DNA of 64,000 nucleotides from Actinomadura chibensis NBRC 106107. Lineage in GTDB: Bacteria; Actinomycetota; Actinomycetes; Streptosporangiales; Streptosporangiaceae. The position numbers and the translations under genes were made by a program. Position 1 is the first letter of the stretch, and each line of letters starts with the position of its first letter. The notes beneath the pieces were generated by a model. The model saw only the letters and a list, made by a program, of their open reading frames with translations. It made no database searches and was not told the origin of the DNA. Positions 43,004 to 51,745 of this stretch are shown here, piece by piece. The stretch lies in assembly GCF_001552135.1 (NCBI RefSeq), contig NZ_BCQP01000025.1:62001-126000 (forward strand), read 5' to 3'.

Positions 43004-43009
43004 GCCCGG

Positions 43010-43921
43010 CTAGGCCGCGGTGAGGGTCCTGCGGGCGTCCGGCCAGCGGCGCGGGTCGCGGAGGCCGTAGAGGCCCTTGCGGACGTCGTAGCCCTCGGCG
43101 GCGAGCCGCTGCCTGGCGCGTTCCAGCATGTCCCGGGTGTTCTTGGCGAAGGCGTAGTCGTGCAGCCGCTCCGGCAGCGTGTTCATCGCCAGCCGGAACG
43201 AGCGCAGCGCCGCCGTCACCGCCGGGCGGGGAAGCTCGGGAAGCGCCCCGTACATCTCGCGGGCCCAGTCGGGCAGCGAGTAGTAGCAGAGCGCGCCGAA
43301 CGGGAAGTACCCCGGCTTCCCCGGCGCGAGGTACTTGAGGTTCTCCGGCATCGCGGGCCACATCAGGAACCGCACCGTGGCCGCCGCCTCCTCGGTGACC
43401 CGCAGCTTCGGACGCGTCTCGGCGAGGTAGGCCTCCATCTCGGCGACGCTGCCGGGGACGTCCTCCGCGTGCAGCCCGACGTAGGTCGCGGTGTGGCGCT
43501 GCTCGTCCAGGTACCGGTCGGCCATGGCGCGGGTCAGCGGCAGCCCGGCCCGCCGCGCCACGTCCAGGTACGAGGACACCTCGGCGCAGTGCACCCAGAG
43601 GAGGAGTTCGGGCTGGTCGAGCCGCTCCTTCTTGCCCGTGTCGTGGTTGAGGATGCGCAGGCTCCGGTGGATCCGCCGGACGCGGTAGGCCAGCTCGTCG
43701 ATCTCCTCGTGCGTCCCGAACGTGGAGACGCCGACGAAGTCGGCGGTGCGCTGGAGCCGCCCGAACGGGTCCTCCTGGAAGTTCGAGTTCTGCCACACGC
43801 CCCACATCGCCATGGGGTGCAGCGCTTGGAGCATGAGCCCGCGCACCCCGCCGATCCACATGGTCCGGTCGAGGTGGACGCGCCACGTGACGCTCTCGGG
43901 GGGCTGGACGGTCGCGGGCAT
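43010..43921 (-). CDS. MpaB/Lcp-like heme-dependent oxygenase family protein (DUF2236)
   Basis: A 303-residue all-helical protein. Family motifs are GGVRGLMLQALHPMAMWGV (His), QRTADFVGVSTFG, RVRRIHRSL, HDTG and LLLWVHCAEVSSYL (His). Members are heme b proteins related to latex-clearing and mycophenolate oxygenases. Substrate unknown. It is encoded alone, behind an AT-richer region with an imperfect palindrome. Confidence 0.87.
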   Translation of the reverse strand: MPATVQPPESVTWRVHLDRTMWIGGVRGLMLQALHPMAMWGVWQNSNFQEDPFGRLQRTADFVGVSTFGTHEEIDELAYRVRRIHRSLRILNHDTGKKERLDQPELLLWVHCAEVSSYLDVARRAGLPLTRAMADRYLDEQRHTATYVGLHAEDVPGSVAEMEAYLAETRPKLRVTEEAAATVRFLMWPAMPENLKYLAPGKPGYFPFGALCYYSLPDWAREMYGALPELPRPAVTAALRSFRLAMNTLPERLHDYAFAKNTRDMLERARQRLAAEGYDVRKGLYGLRDPRRWPDARRTLTAA

Positions 43922-43938
43922 CCTGGGTCACACCTCCA

Positions 43939-43964
43939 TGAGACAAACTCAAGTAAGTGTGTCA
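43939..43964. promoter_or_regulatory. Candidate operator upstream of the MpaB-type gene
   Basis: TGAGACA (43939-43945) and TGTGTCA (43958-43964) are inverted copies with one mismatch, in an AT-rich island 18 bp upstream of the ATG. No regulator gene is adjacent. Confidence 0.35.
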
Positions 43965-44024
43965 TTACTGACCCGCGACCGCGACACCGGGGCCCGGTGA
44001 GGCCCGTCACGCTCCGGGCGCCGC

Positions 44025-44843
44025 CTAGACGGGCGTCCGGTCGAGCAGCTCGCGCAGACGGTCGGCGAACCGGGCCGGGTCCTCGGTGAAGCCGATGTGG
44101 TCGCCCGGGAACAGCGTCGGCTCGATCCCGAGGTGGGCGGCCAGCGCCCGCGACGCCCGGTCGCACAGCTGCCCCGCCGACGCCTCGCCGATCCCGATGA
44201 CCAGCCGGTCCCGGACGGCGCGCAGCGCGTCGAGGTCGGGCGTCCAGCGGACGGTCCCGCGCATCTCGTGCGCGAACCAGCGCCGCTCGTCGGCCACCTG
44301 CCGGGGGTCGCGCTCCCCGCCGAACATCTGCTCCAGCACCGGGTCGGGCAGGTCGATGCCGGACGTCGCCATGAACTTGCGCCACGCCCCGATCACGTCG
44401 CCGTCGAGGTAGGTGGCGATCAGGTCGTCGGTCGCCTTGAGCAGCGCCTCGGCGTCCGGCAGGACCCGGTCGAGCGGCGGCTCGTGCGCGATCACCGTGC
44501 TGACCCGCGCCGGGTGCGACTGCGCCAGCGCGAGGACGGTGCACGCGCCGCCGCTCGTCCCGAAGACGGTCGCCGGGCCCGCGCCCACCTCCGCGATCAG
44601 CCGGGCCAGGTCGTCCGCGCGCAGCGGCGGGGTCGAGTCCTCCTCGGGGTCGTCGACGGGGCTGCGGCCGATGCCGCGCGGGTCGGTCGTGAGGACGGTG
44701 CGGTCGGCGGCGAGCAGGTCGGCCAGTGGCTCGAACGCCGCGGCGTCCATGGGCGCGCCGACGAGCGCGACGAGCGGCCCCCGGCCGCGCACCTCGTAGT
44801 GCAGGCGGGCGCCGGGAACGCGCAGGGTACGGACGGACGTCAT
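44025..44843 (-). CDS. Alpha/beta-fold hydrolase
   Basis: A 272-residue protein. ATG 44843 follows GGAGGAG. The nucleophile elbow is GTSGGA, the oxyanion region VALVGAPMDAAAF, an Asp lies near GIGEAS, and the catalytic His is in FPGDHIGF. The substrate is not predictable. The methyltransferase gene upstream on the same strand is 93 bp away. Confidence 0.87.
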   Translation of the reverse strand: MTSVRTLRVPGARLHYEVRGRGPLVALVGAPMDAAAFEPLADLLAADRTVLTTDPRGIGRSPVDDPEEDSTPPLRADDLARLIAEVGAGPATVFGTSGGACTVLALAQSHPARVSTVIAHEPPLDRVLPDAEALLKATDDLIATYLDGDVIGAWRKFMATSGIDLPDPVLEQMFGGERDPRQVADERRWFAHEMRGTVRWTPDLDALRAVRDRLVIGIGEASAGQLCDRASRALAAHLGIEPTLFPGDHIGFTEDPARFADRLRELLDRTPV

Positions 44844-44936
44844 CGGGTCTCCTCCAGGGATCGGCGGTCGGAGGTGCAGACCTCCGGCCCCGCCGGAACT
44901 CATCGCCCGGACGGAGACCCGGCGCGGCGGCCCCGC

Positions 44937-45578
44937 TCAGCGGACGGCGGTGCCCGCGATGAAGGCCGTCCCGACCGTCCGGACGCGCGCCGTCCAGCCC
45001 CAGCCCGCGAGATCCCGCACGAGCCGTTCCGGCTCGTGGAAGACCTTCACCACGCGGTGCTCGCTGCCGTCGGCCAGCGTCCGCCGGACGGCGGGCGCGG
45101 GCTGCCCGTCGAGGACCTCCTCGAACGCGGCCTCGCCCGGCCCGTTGTCGAGGAAGACGGCGGTGCCGCCGGGGGCCAGGGCGTCCGCGACGGTCCGCCA
45201 GAAGCCCGCGAGCCGTCCGGGCGGGACGTGCGACAGCCAGAACGCGAAGAAGACCGTGTCGTACCGCCGTTCCGGCCGCCACTCGAAAAGGTCGGCGCGG
45301 CCGAACGCCACGTTCGGCGACGTCACCCGCCCCCGCGCGATGGCGAGCGCCTCGGGCGCGGCGTCGAGCGCGGTGACCGACCGGGCCCGCGCGGCGAGGG
45401 AGCCCGTCCACTGGCCGGTGCCGCAGGCCAGCTCCAGCACGTCCCCGGCGACCGGCAGCTCCTCGAACACCGGCCGCAGTTCCGCGATGTCGTCGCGCTC
45501 CTCGTACTCCCGGTCGTACTCGGGCGCGCGGGCCCGGTAGTAGGCGATCTGCTCCTGGACCATGGCGTCCGCGTCCAT
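44937..45578 (-). CDS. Class I SAM-dependent methyltransferase
   Basis: A 213-residue protein. Motif I is VLELACGTGQWTGSL, motif II TALDAAPEAL, motif III-like YDTVFFAFWLSHVP and APGGTAVFLDNG. Substrate unknown. TACCGT six bases before the ATG suggests a leaderless start. Confidence 0.87.
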   Translation of the reverse strand: MDADAMVQEQIAYYRARAPEYDREYEERDDIAELRPVFEELPVAGDVLELACGTGQWTGSLAARARSVTALDAAPEALAIARGRVTSPNVAFGRADLFEWRPERRYDTVFFAFWLSHVPPGRLAGFWRTVADALAPGGTAVFLDNGPGEAAFEEVLDGQPAPAVRRTLADGSEHRVVKVFHEPERLVRDLAGWGWTARVRTVGTAFIAGTAVR

Positions 45579-45584
45579 GCCGAC

Positions 45585-45590
45585 ACGGTA
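45585..45590 (-). promoter_or_regulatory. -10 box TACCGT of a leaderless methyltransferase promoter
   Basis: On the minus strand TACCGT ends six bases before the ATG at 45578. Confidence 0.45.
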
Positions 45591-45651
45591 ACCCGATCAT
45601 GGACGTCCGGCCATGCCCCTGGGCGCGTCAGTCGGCCCGTCAGTGCGCCCG

Positions 45652-45843
45652 TCAGTGGGCGGCGAGGTGCTCGTCCTTGAGCCCGCTCCGGATCTCCTCG
45701 CGCAGCTCGGGCGTGTCCTCGTGGCCGTGGACGGAGGCCGCGTGCTCGGCGGCGGCGCGGACGACCTCGTCCTCCTCGCCGCTGATGGTGAGCGTGCAGC
45801 CCGACTCGCTCGGCATGTCCCGGCAGTCGGCGACCTTCCGCAT
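45652..45843 (-). CDS. DUF1059 small protein
   Basis: A 63-residue protein of the DUF1059 family: MRKVADCRDMPSESGC, then a central TLTISGEEDEVVRAA and C-terminal HEDTPELREEI. Cys at 7 and 16 and His residues could bind metal. GAGGAGGAAC-like purines precede the ATG. Function unknown. Confidence 0.9.
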   Translation of the reverse strand: MRKVADCRDMPSESGCTLTISGEEDEVVRAAAEHAASVHGHEDTPELREEIRSGLKDEHLAAH

Positions 45844-46020
45844 CGTTCCTCCTCCCGCACCGCATCGCCAGAGTTACCCCTCTTCCCGTCAAGCGTTACA
45901 TATCCCCAGGTGAGCGGGAAGTGAGGCGCGGCCACGTCCCGGCCAAGTCTCGGTCACGCGGGGACAGGGCCGCCCCGGCGCGCGGTCGGTCGCGCCCGGG
46001 ACGGCTGGTCGGAGCCGGGC

Positions 46021-46857
46021 TCAGGCCGCGGAGACCACGCTCTCGATCCACTCCCGGTGGGCGGTCACGTCCGTGTAGATGCCCTTGCCGGTGCTGCAGT
46101 CGGGCAACTGCGGGGCCGGCTTGTCCGGGTCGTACGGCAGCGCCTCCACCCGGCTGAACGCGCCGATGAGCCGCCACCCCGCCGGGGTGCCGCGCAGCAG
46201 GGGCCCGCCGGAGTCGCCGAAGCAGGCGCCGGACCTGGTGTCCGGGTTGCCCGTGCACACCTCGGCGGCCGCGTCGATCGGCGCGACGATGTTCACGCAG
46301 GCCGACGGCTCGCGGATCGCCGAGTCGAGCTGCTGCAGGACGTCGGGCGCGTCGGCGCACCCGGTGTTCGGGCCGGGCGAGGCGCAGCCCCAGCCGATCA
46401 GCCGGACCGGGGTGCCGGTGGGCTGCCGCGCGTCCAGCGGGACGGGCGCGTTCGCGACCGGCCGGTCGAGCCGGACCAGCGCCACGTCGAACGCGGTCTC
46501 GGTGCGGTCGGGGTGGACGACGATCCGGTCGGCCCCCCGGACGCCGCCGCCCTCGTCCTTGCGCAGGCTTCCGACGCGCAACTGGAGATCACCGGGCTGC
46601 TTGCTCTGGACGCAGTGCGCGGCGGTGACGACCCATCGGTCGGTGATCAGGCTGCCGCCGCAGAAGTGCCCGCCCGAGGGGTCCTGCAGCGACACCATGA
46701 AGGAGTACGGCTCGGTCGCGTCCTCGCCGCCGATGATGGTGGCGGTGACGTCGCCCGGTCCGGGCGGGTCGGGGTCGGCCAGCGCGCTCGGCGCGGTCGT
46801 CCCGAGACAGAGCGCCGCCGCGGCCGGCGCGATCAGCGCCAGGCGAAGTTTGCGCAC
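46021..46857 (-). CDS. Secreted trypsin-like serine protease (S1 family)
   Basis: A 278-residue protein. GTG 46857 (VRKLRLALIAP) was chosen because it gives a clean signal peptide with a cleavage site after PSALA. The mature chain starts near TIIGGEDA, as in chymotrypsinogens. The triad is His in VVTAAHC, Asp in FDVALVRLD and Ser in CFGDSGGPL; the Asp six residues before the Ser is not retained as in classic trypsin, so specificity is uncertain. Cys pairs (AAHC/CGGS, C..TG) indicate disulfides. It is an extracellular protease. Confidence 0.88.
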   Translation of the reverse strand: MRKLRLALIAPAAAALCLGTTAPSALADPDPPGPGDVTATIIGGEDATEPYSFMVSLQDPSGGHFCGGSLITDRWVVTAAHCVQSKQPGDLQLRVGSLRKDEGGGVRGADRIVVHPDRTETAFDVALVRLDRPVANAPVPLDARQPTGTPVRLIGWGCASPGPNTGCADAPDVLQQLDSAIREPSACVNIVAPIDAAAEVCTGNPDTRSGACFGDSGGPLLRGTPAGWRLIGAFSRVEALPYDPDKPAPQLPDCSTGKGIYTDVTAHREWIESVVSAA

Positions 46858-47035
46858 GGTGGGTGTCCTTCCGGTGCGTCCGGGCGGCGCGGCCGAGGGG
46901 CTCGTCCGGCGCCGCGGGACCATCCGTTGATGATCTTGCACCCGACGCTAGGGGCCGCCCGCCTCGCGGACGATCCAGCGGGCCCGCCCATTCCCGGTGC
47001 AGCGGGCACCACCACCCGGTGCCGGGCGCCACCGG

Positions 47036-47866
47036 CTAGAGGGCGGCGCGGTGGCCTTCGAGGAGGGCGCGGGAGTCGGCGGGGGAGAGGGTGACGTCTT
47101 CGAGGAGCTTCCAGGTGTCCCACAGGTCGGCCTGGGCGGCGTCGATGCCGAGCGCGGTGTGGACGAGCGAGATCCGGTCGGTGACGCCCGGGAACTCCAG
47201 GACGTCGAAGGACCCGTTGAGCCCCGCGTGGACCCCGTTGGACGTCGGGATCACCCGGACGGTCGACCGCCCGTCGGCGGCGAGGTCGAGCAGGTGGGTG
47301 AACTGGGCGCGCATGACGTCGGCGGGGCCGCCGTGGTGCTCCAGCATGTAGCCGTCGAGGATGACGTCCAGGGTGCGGGGCCTGCCGGACGGGGCGTGCT
47401 GCTGCCGGTTGCGCAGGAGGTCGAGCTCCTCCTCGACGTTCAGCCGGGGGACGTGGTGCTGGAAGAGCAGCCGGGCGTACTCCTCGCAGCGGACGAGCTC
47501 CGGCATCCGCGCGATGCCGAACGTGTGGATGATCGGGGACTCCGACTCGACGGTGTAGATGTCGCGGACGAGGGCCTTCAGCCGTCCGACGTGCCGCGCG
47601 AGCCACGGCGGCCCGGCCGGGCGGGACGCGAGGTCGACGAGGACGTCGCGGACCCGCGGCGGCGCGCCGTAGGCGTCCAGGATCTCGCCGACCTGCGCGG
47701 GCGTGACCTCGCCGAAGCCGGTCTCGACGCGGGCGAGCCAGTTGGCGTCACGGCCGAGCAGGGACGCGGCCTCCGGATAGGACAGTTCGAGGATCTCCCG
47801 GATCTTCCGCAGGTGCTGCCCCAGGCTCCGGGCATTGATGTTGGGGGCTCGGTAATCCACCGGCAT
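47036..47866 (-). CDS. XRE-family helix-turn-helix regulator with DUF5753 domain
   Basis: A 276-residue protein. The N-terminal HTH (residues about 13-68, LGQHLRKIREILELSYPEAASLLGRD split in description) is followed by the DUF5753 domain (IHTFGIARMPELVRCEEYAR... RQQHAP... VIPTSNGVHAGLNGSFDVLEF). Such proteins are abundant in filamentous actinobacteria and are usually followed by a small DUF397 gene; none is visible here. TAGGCT six bases before the ATG marks a leaderless promoter. Confidence 0.9.
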   Translation of the reverse strand: MPVDYRAPNINARSLGQHLRKIREILELSYPEAASLLGRDANWLARVETGFGEVTPAQVGEILDAYGAPPRVRDVLVDLASRPAGPPWLARHVGRLKALVRDIYTVESESPIIHTFGIARMPELVRCEEYARLLFQHHVPRLNVEEELDLLRNRQQHAPSGRPRTLDVILDGYMLEHHGGPADVMRAQFTHLLDLAADGRSTVRVIPTSNGVHAGLNGSFDVLEFPGVTDRISLVHTALGIDAAQADLWDTWKLLEDVTLSPADSRALLEGHRAAL

Positions 47867-47872
47867 ACGCCC

Positions 47873-47878
47873 AGCCTA
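47873..47878 (-). promoter_or_regulatory. -10 box TAGGCT of a leaderless XRE-gene promoter
   Basis: On the minus strand TAGGCT ends six bases before the ATG at 47866. Confidence 0.5.
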
Positions 47879-47986
47879 GGCCGAATCCGGCTCCGGTGCG
47901 CACACTTCCCGTCGCCGAGCGTGCACATCTCGGATGTCCGTCTGGTGGACGTCCGGTGTCCGGCCCTGGACGCGGCGGCTCCGGCC

Positions 47987-48868
47987 TCAGCCGAGCCCGG
48001 TGCGCTCCGCCTGCGCCCAGAAGTCGCGGAGGGCGGCGGCCGTCGTCTCGGGGGCGTCCCAGGCGGGCGAGTGCGCGGCGCTCGGGATCACGACCTTGGA
48101 CGCGCCGAGCCGCTCGGCCATCTCGGCCTGGGCGGGCGGCAGCCAGACGTCGTCGTCCTCCCCGTAGAGGACGAGCACCCGCAGCCCCGTGTCGGCGCAG
48201 TGCTTGACCAGCTCGTCGACCCGGTCGGGCGCGGTGAGGATCTCGTCGGACATCCGGACGAGGCCCGTCTCGGAGTTGCCGAGCGTGCGCGCCTTGAGGA
48301 AGGCGATGATCTCCTCGTGGACGCCGCGCGCGGAGTAGTCGGGCTCCAGGGCGATCTCCCAGATCGTCGGCATGCCGAGCTCGGGGATCGCGTCGCGCAG
48401 GGACTGCGCCCTGGTCGCGGCCTTCCCGGTGACGGCGGACGGCCCGGAGCTCATCAGCGTGAGCGACGCGGGGCGGACCCGGTCGGCGAGCACCGCCTCC
48501 CGGCACACCAGCCCGCCGAACGAGTGCCCGACGAGGTGCGCCGGGTCGGGGCCGAGCGCTTCGAGCAGGGCGCTGACGTCCTCGCCGAGCGCCGCGCGGC
48601 CGTAGGCGGCGTCGTCGTCCGGCCCGGCGGACTCGTACTGCCCGCGCATGTCGATCGAGAGGACGCGCCGGCCGGACGCCGCGAGGCTGTGCAGGACGGC
48701 GAGGAAGTCCTCCTTGCTGCCCGTCAGGCCGGGGACGAGGAGCGCCGGGCGGCGTTCGGGCACCCCGGACCCCGGGAGGGCCTCCAGGGCGGCGAACGAG
48801 CCGCGGGGGGTCTCGACGTTCGTCCGGCGCACGCCGGGGGGCAGGGTCAGGAACCGGGGCGTACTCAC
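47987..48868 (-). CDS. Alpha/beta-fold hydrolase
   Basis: A 293-residue protein. The nucleophile elbow is VGHSFGGLV, the Asp follows VLVLYGEDDDVW, and the His is in PSAAHSPAWD. The N-terminal VPGLTGSKEDF holds the oxyanion residue. GTG start; TATGGT eight bases upstream may be a -10. Substrate unknown. Confidence 0.87.
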   Translation of the reverse strand: MSTPRFLTLPPGVRRTNVETPRGSFAALEALPGSGVPERRPALLVPGLTGSKEDFLAVLHSLAASGRRVLSIDMRGQYESAGPDDDAAYGRAALGEDVSALLEALGPDPAHLVGHSFGGLVCREAVLADRVRPASLTLMSSGPSAVTGKAATRAQSLRDAIPELGMPTIWEIALEPDYSARGVHEEIIAFLKARTLGNSETGLVRMSDEILTAPDRVDELVKHCADTGLRVLVLYGEDDDVWLPPAQAEMAERLGASKVVIPSAAHSPAWDAPETTAAALRDFWAQAERTGLG

Positions 48869-48924
48869 GGGGGACCACCATACTCAATGCCGCATGCTCA
48901 CCGCTGGTGAGAAAGCGGCGGTGG

Positions 48925-48930
48925 TAGCGT
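48925..48930 (+). promoter_or_regulatory. -10 box TAGCGT of a leaderless GDPD promoter
   Basis: TAGCGT ends six bases before the GTG at 48937. Confidence 0.45.
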
Positions 48931-48936
48931 CGCAGG

Positions 48937-49623
48937 GTGCGTCCGAAGCCTGCGATCTCCGCGCACCGCCGGGACGAGGCGGGCCTCACGGGGCTCACCG
49001 CGGCCGTCGAGTCCGGGGCCGAGTACGTCGAGATCGACATCCGCCGGACGGGGGACGGCCGGCTCGTCGTCCACCACGACGCCGAGGTCGGCGGCCTGGC
49101 GCTGAAACGGCTCACCTACGAGCGGGTGCAGGACCTTTCGCCGCGTCCCGTCCCGCTGGTCAGCGACGCCATGCGGATCATCGCGGGCCGCGCCCAGGGG
49201 CACCTCGACCTCAAGGAGCGCGGCTGCGAGCACGAGACCGTCGAGCTCGCGATGGACGCGTTCGGGCCGGACGGCTTCGTCGTCACGACCCGCGAGGTGG
49301 TCTCCCTCGTGCAGATCAAGAAGAGCTTCCCCCGCGCCCGGACGGCCCTGTCGGTGGGCCGCAACCTGTGGGAGCGCGGCGTCGCGCGCGACTTCGCGCC
49401 GCTGCGGCTGATCCGCAGGGCGGGCGCCGACATGGTCGCGGTGAACCACCGGCTGGCCCGCGTCGGCGTGCTCCGCCAGTGCGCCCGCGCCGGGATCCCC
49501 GCCATGGTCTGGACGGTCAACGCCGAGCCCGTCATGCGCCGGTTCCTGCGCGACCCGCGGGTCGCCGTCCTCGTGACCGACCGGCCCGGCACCGCGCTGG
49601 AACTCCGCGACAAGCCGAACTGA
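48937..49623 (+). CDS. Glycerophosphodiester phosphodiesterase-family protein
   Basis: A 228-residue TIM-barrel. The active-site pattern is AHRRDE at the N-terminus, EIDIRRTGDGRLVVHHD (Glu, Asp, His), HLDLKE, and WTVNAEPVMRRFL near the end. The common HRG...PENT motif is altered (HRRDEAGLTGLT), so the first metal/substrate loop differs. It has no signal peptide and would act in the cytoplasm. Confidence 0.82.
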   Translation: MRPKPAISAHRRDEAGLTGLTAAVESGAEYVEIDIRRTGDGRLVVHHDAEVGGLALKRLTYERVQDLSPRPVPLVSDAMRIIAGRAQGHLDLKERGCEHETVELAMDAFGPDGFVVTTREVVSLVQIKKSFPRARTALSVGRNLWERGVARDFAPLRLIRRAGADMVAVNHRLARVGVLRQCARAGIPAMVWTVNAEPVMRRFLRDPRVAVLVTDRPGTALELRDKPN

Positions 49624-49674
49624 CCCCGGCCGGGGCCCACCCCCAGGGACACGCGGCCAGGCGCGCAGACGGAA

Positions 49675-49708
49675 GAACCGCGAGACCGGGGCTCCGGTCT
49701 CGCGGTTC
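49675..49708. terminator. Bidirectional terminator between GDPD and DEAD-box genes
   Basis: A perfect 15-bp stem (49675-49689 with 49694-49708) encloses GGCT. GAA and TTC ends flank it. Confidence 0.85.
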
Positions 49709-49732
49709 GGCGCTCTCTCGCTGTGTACCTGG

Positions 49733-51271
49733 TCAGGCCGTCCGCGACTCGGCCTCGGCCGCCGGCGACGCCTGCGCCGCGGGCTTGCCCGCGCGGGTGC
49801 GGCGGCGGCTCCGGCTGCGCTTGCGCTCGGTGGCCACGGCGTCGACGACGTTGTCGTCCGCCGGGGTCCCGGCCTTGTGCGCGGCGGTCTCGGCCTCCGC
49901 CGCGGCGGCCTCGACCGGCTTGCCGGCGCGGGTCCGGGCCCGGTTGCGCTTGCGGCGGCGGGGCCGCGGGCGCTCCCGCTCCCGCTCCCGGTCGCGGTCA
50001 CGGTCGCGGACGTGGGTGCGGACCTTGCCGGTCTCGCCGATGTCCTCCAGCTCCTCGGCGTCCAGCCCGGCGCGGCCGCCGCGCAGCTCCGCGGGCAGCG
50101 TGCCCGTCGTCCCCTCGGGAATGCCGAGCGACTCGAAGAAGTGCGGGGACGTGGAGTAGGTCTCCTCCGGGGCGGCGAACGGCAGGTCGAGCGTGCCGTT
50201 GATCAGCTTCCACCGGGTGAGGTCGGACCAGTCGACGAAGGTGACGGCGACGCCCTTCTTGCCCGCGCGGCCGGTCCGGCCGATGCGGTGCACGTAGGTG
50301 TCGGCGCTGTCCGGGCACTCGTAGTTGACGACGTGGGTGACGTCGTCGACGTCGAGGCCGCGGGCCGCCACGTCGGTGGCCACGAGGACCCCGATCTTGC
50401 CGTTGCGGAACGCGCGCAGCGCCCGCTCCCGCTGGCTCTGCCCGAGGTCGCCGTGCACGGCGGCGGCGTCGAAGCCCCGCTTGGCGAGGTCGGCGGCCAC
50501 CCGGTCGCAGGCCCGCTTGGTCTGGCAGAAGATCATCGTCAGCCCGCGGCCCTCGGCCTGCAGGAGACGCGCGAGCATCTCCGGCTTGTCCATCTGGTGG
50601 GCCTGGAAGACGTGCTGGACGACCTGCGGCGTCGCCTCCGACTCGGTGTGCGACTCGGCCCGCACGTTGGTGGGCCGGGTCAGGTACCGGCGCGACAGCG
50701 CGACGATCTCGCCCGGCATCGTCGCCGAGAACATCATCGTCTGGCGCTTGGCCGGGACGCGCTCGATGATCCGCTCGATGTCGGGCAGGAAGCCGAGGTC
50801 GAGCATGCGGTCGGCCTCGTCCAGCACGAGGACGCCGACCTTCGACAGGTCGAGGTGCTTCTGCTTCACGAGGTCCAGCAGGCGGCCCGGCGTGCCGACG
50901 ACCACGTCGACGCCCTCGCGGAGCGCGTCGATCTGGGGCTCGTAGGCGCGGCCGCCGTACACCGACAGGACGCGCGTGCCGAGCTTGCCGCCCGCCACGA
51001 GCAGGTCGTCGGTGACCTGGAGGGCCAGCTCGCGGGTCGGCGTCACGACGAGCGCGCGCGGCTCGCGGCCGCCGTGCTCGATCCGCTGCAGCAGCGCCAC
51101 GCCGAAGGCGAGGGTCTTGCCGGTGCCGGTGCGGGCCTGGCCGATGATGTCGTGCCCGCCCAGCGCGATCGGCAGGGCGAGCTCCTGGATGGGGAACGCT
51201 TCGACGATGCCCTCCGCTTCAAGGGCATCTGCTATCTCGGGGACGACCCCGAGTTCACGAAAGGTAGTCAG
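49733..51271 (-). CDS. DEAD-box RNA helicase (RhlE-like) with basic C-terminal tail
   Basis: About 512 residues. All helicase motifs are present: Q motif AFPIQELALP, I ARTGTGKT, Ia PTRELA, II DEAD, III SAT, IV IFCQT, V ATDVAARGLD and VI HRIGRTGR. The tail is Arg/Asp/Glu-repeat rich with two RTRAGKP blocks, suited to RNA binding. The start is taken as CTG 51271, because GGAGG lies nine bases before it and the product then begins TTFRELGVVPE like relatives; the only in-frame ATG, at 51349, adds 26 unconserved residues. RNA remodelling at low temperature or in ribosome assembly is the usual role. Confidence 0.9.
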   Translation of the reverse strand: MTTFRELGVVPEIADALEAEGIVEAFPIQELALPIALGGHDIIGQARTGTGKTLAFGVALLQRIEHGGREPRALVVTPTRELALQVTDDLLVAGGKLGTRVLSVYGGRAYEPQIDALREGVDVVVGTPGRLLDLVKQKHLDLSKVGVLVLDEADRMLDLGFLPDIERIIERVPAKRQTMMFSATMPGEIVALSRRYLTRPTNVRAESHTESEATPQVVQHVFQAHQMDKPEMLARLLQAEGRGLTMIFCQTKRACDRVAADLAKRGFDAAAVHGDLGQSQRERALRAFRNGKIGVLVATDVAARGLDVDDVTHVVNYECPDSADTYVHRIGRTGRAGKKGVAVTFVDWSDLTRWKLINGTLDLPFAAPEETYSTSPHFFESLGIPEGTTGTLPAELRGGRAGLDAEELEDIGETGKVRTHVRDRDRDRERERERPRPRRRKRNRARTRAGKPVEAAAAEAETAAHKAGTPADDNVVDAVATERKRSRSRRRTRAGKPAAQASPAAEAESRTA

Positions 51272-51745
51272 GGCTTTCAGCCTCCAATATGCGGGGTCTC
51301 CGCTCCCGGGTGCGGCGCGGCACGACCGAGGGCGTCGGCGTAGGGACATGCCCGCCGATCGTTTCCTGTGGCCGCGCGCTCGCGCGGGAGGGACCAGCCG
51401 TTGCTCAAAATCTCTCGGCGACCGCAGTCAGGGGTTGAAAGCAGTCACTCGCTGTGGCTGCGTGCGGTCACACTCCGCGACGCAGTGTACCGACCGTTGA
51501 TTCCATACACCAATAGCCGTTCACCGCACCCAACGTTTCCATGGTTTCGTCTATTCCATGCCCCGCCCGCCAGGGACTATCCGCAACGGGAAGATCGGGT
51601 CGGCGGGCCCGCCGCGGCGCCGCCGCGACGGCCACATCCGGACACGCCGGTCCCGCCGGGACGCCGAAGGCCCCCGCCGGGGCGGCGGGGGCCTTCGCAC
51701 GGCGCATCGTCGGCGCCCTCTCCGGACGGCCGGAACGCGGCGCCG
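51272..51745. other. 474-bp region without a convincing gene
   Basis: It holds the upstream region of the helicase gene: a probable long leader, including an AT-richer island at about 51480-51560 where the promoter is likely. On the other side is the terminator of the GlsB gene. Reading frames here lack family resemblance. Confidence 0.5.
51665..51697. terminator. Terminator downstream of the GlsB gene
   Basis: CGAAGGCCCCCGCC (51665-51678) pairs perfectly with 51684-51697 around a 5-nt loop. The flanking AAGG/CCTT makes it usable in both directions. Confidence 0.75.

Noticed and set aside
46858..46941. Longer N-terminus for the secreted protease (ATG at 46941)
   Set aside because: It would place 28 hydrophilic residues before the signal peptide; GTG 46857 with an upstream GAAGGA gives a normal export signal.
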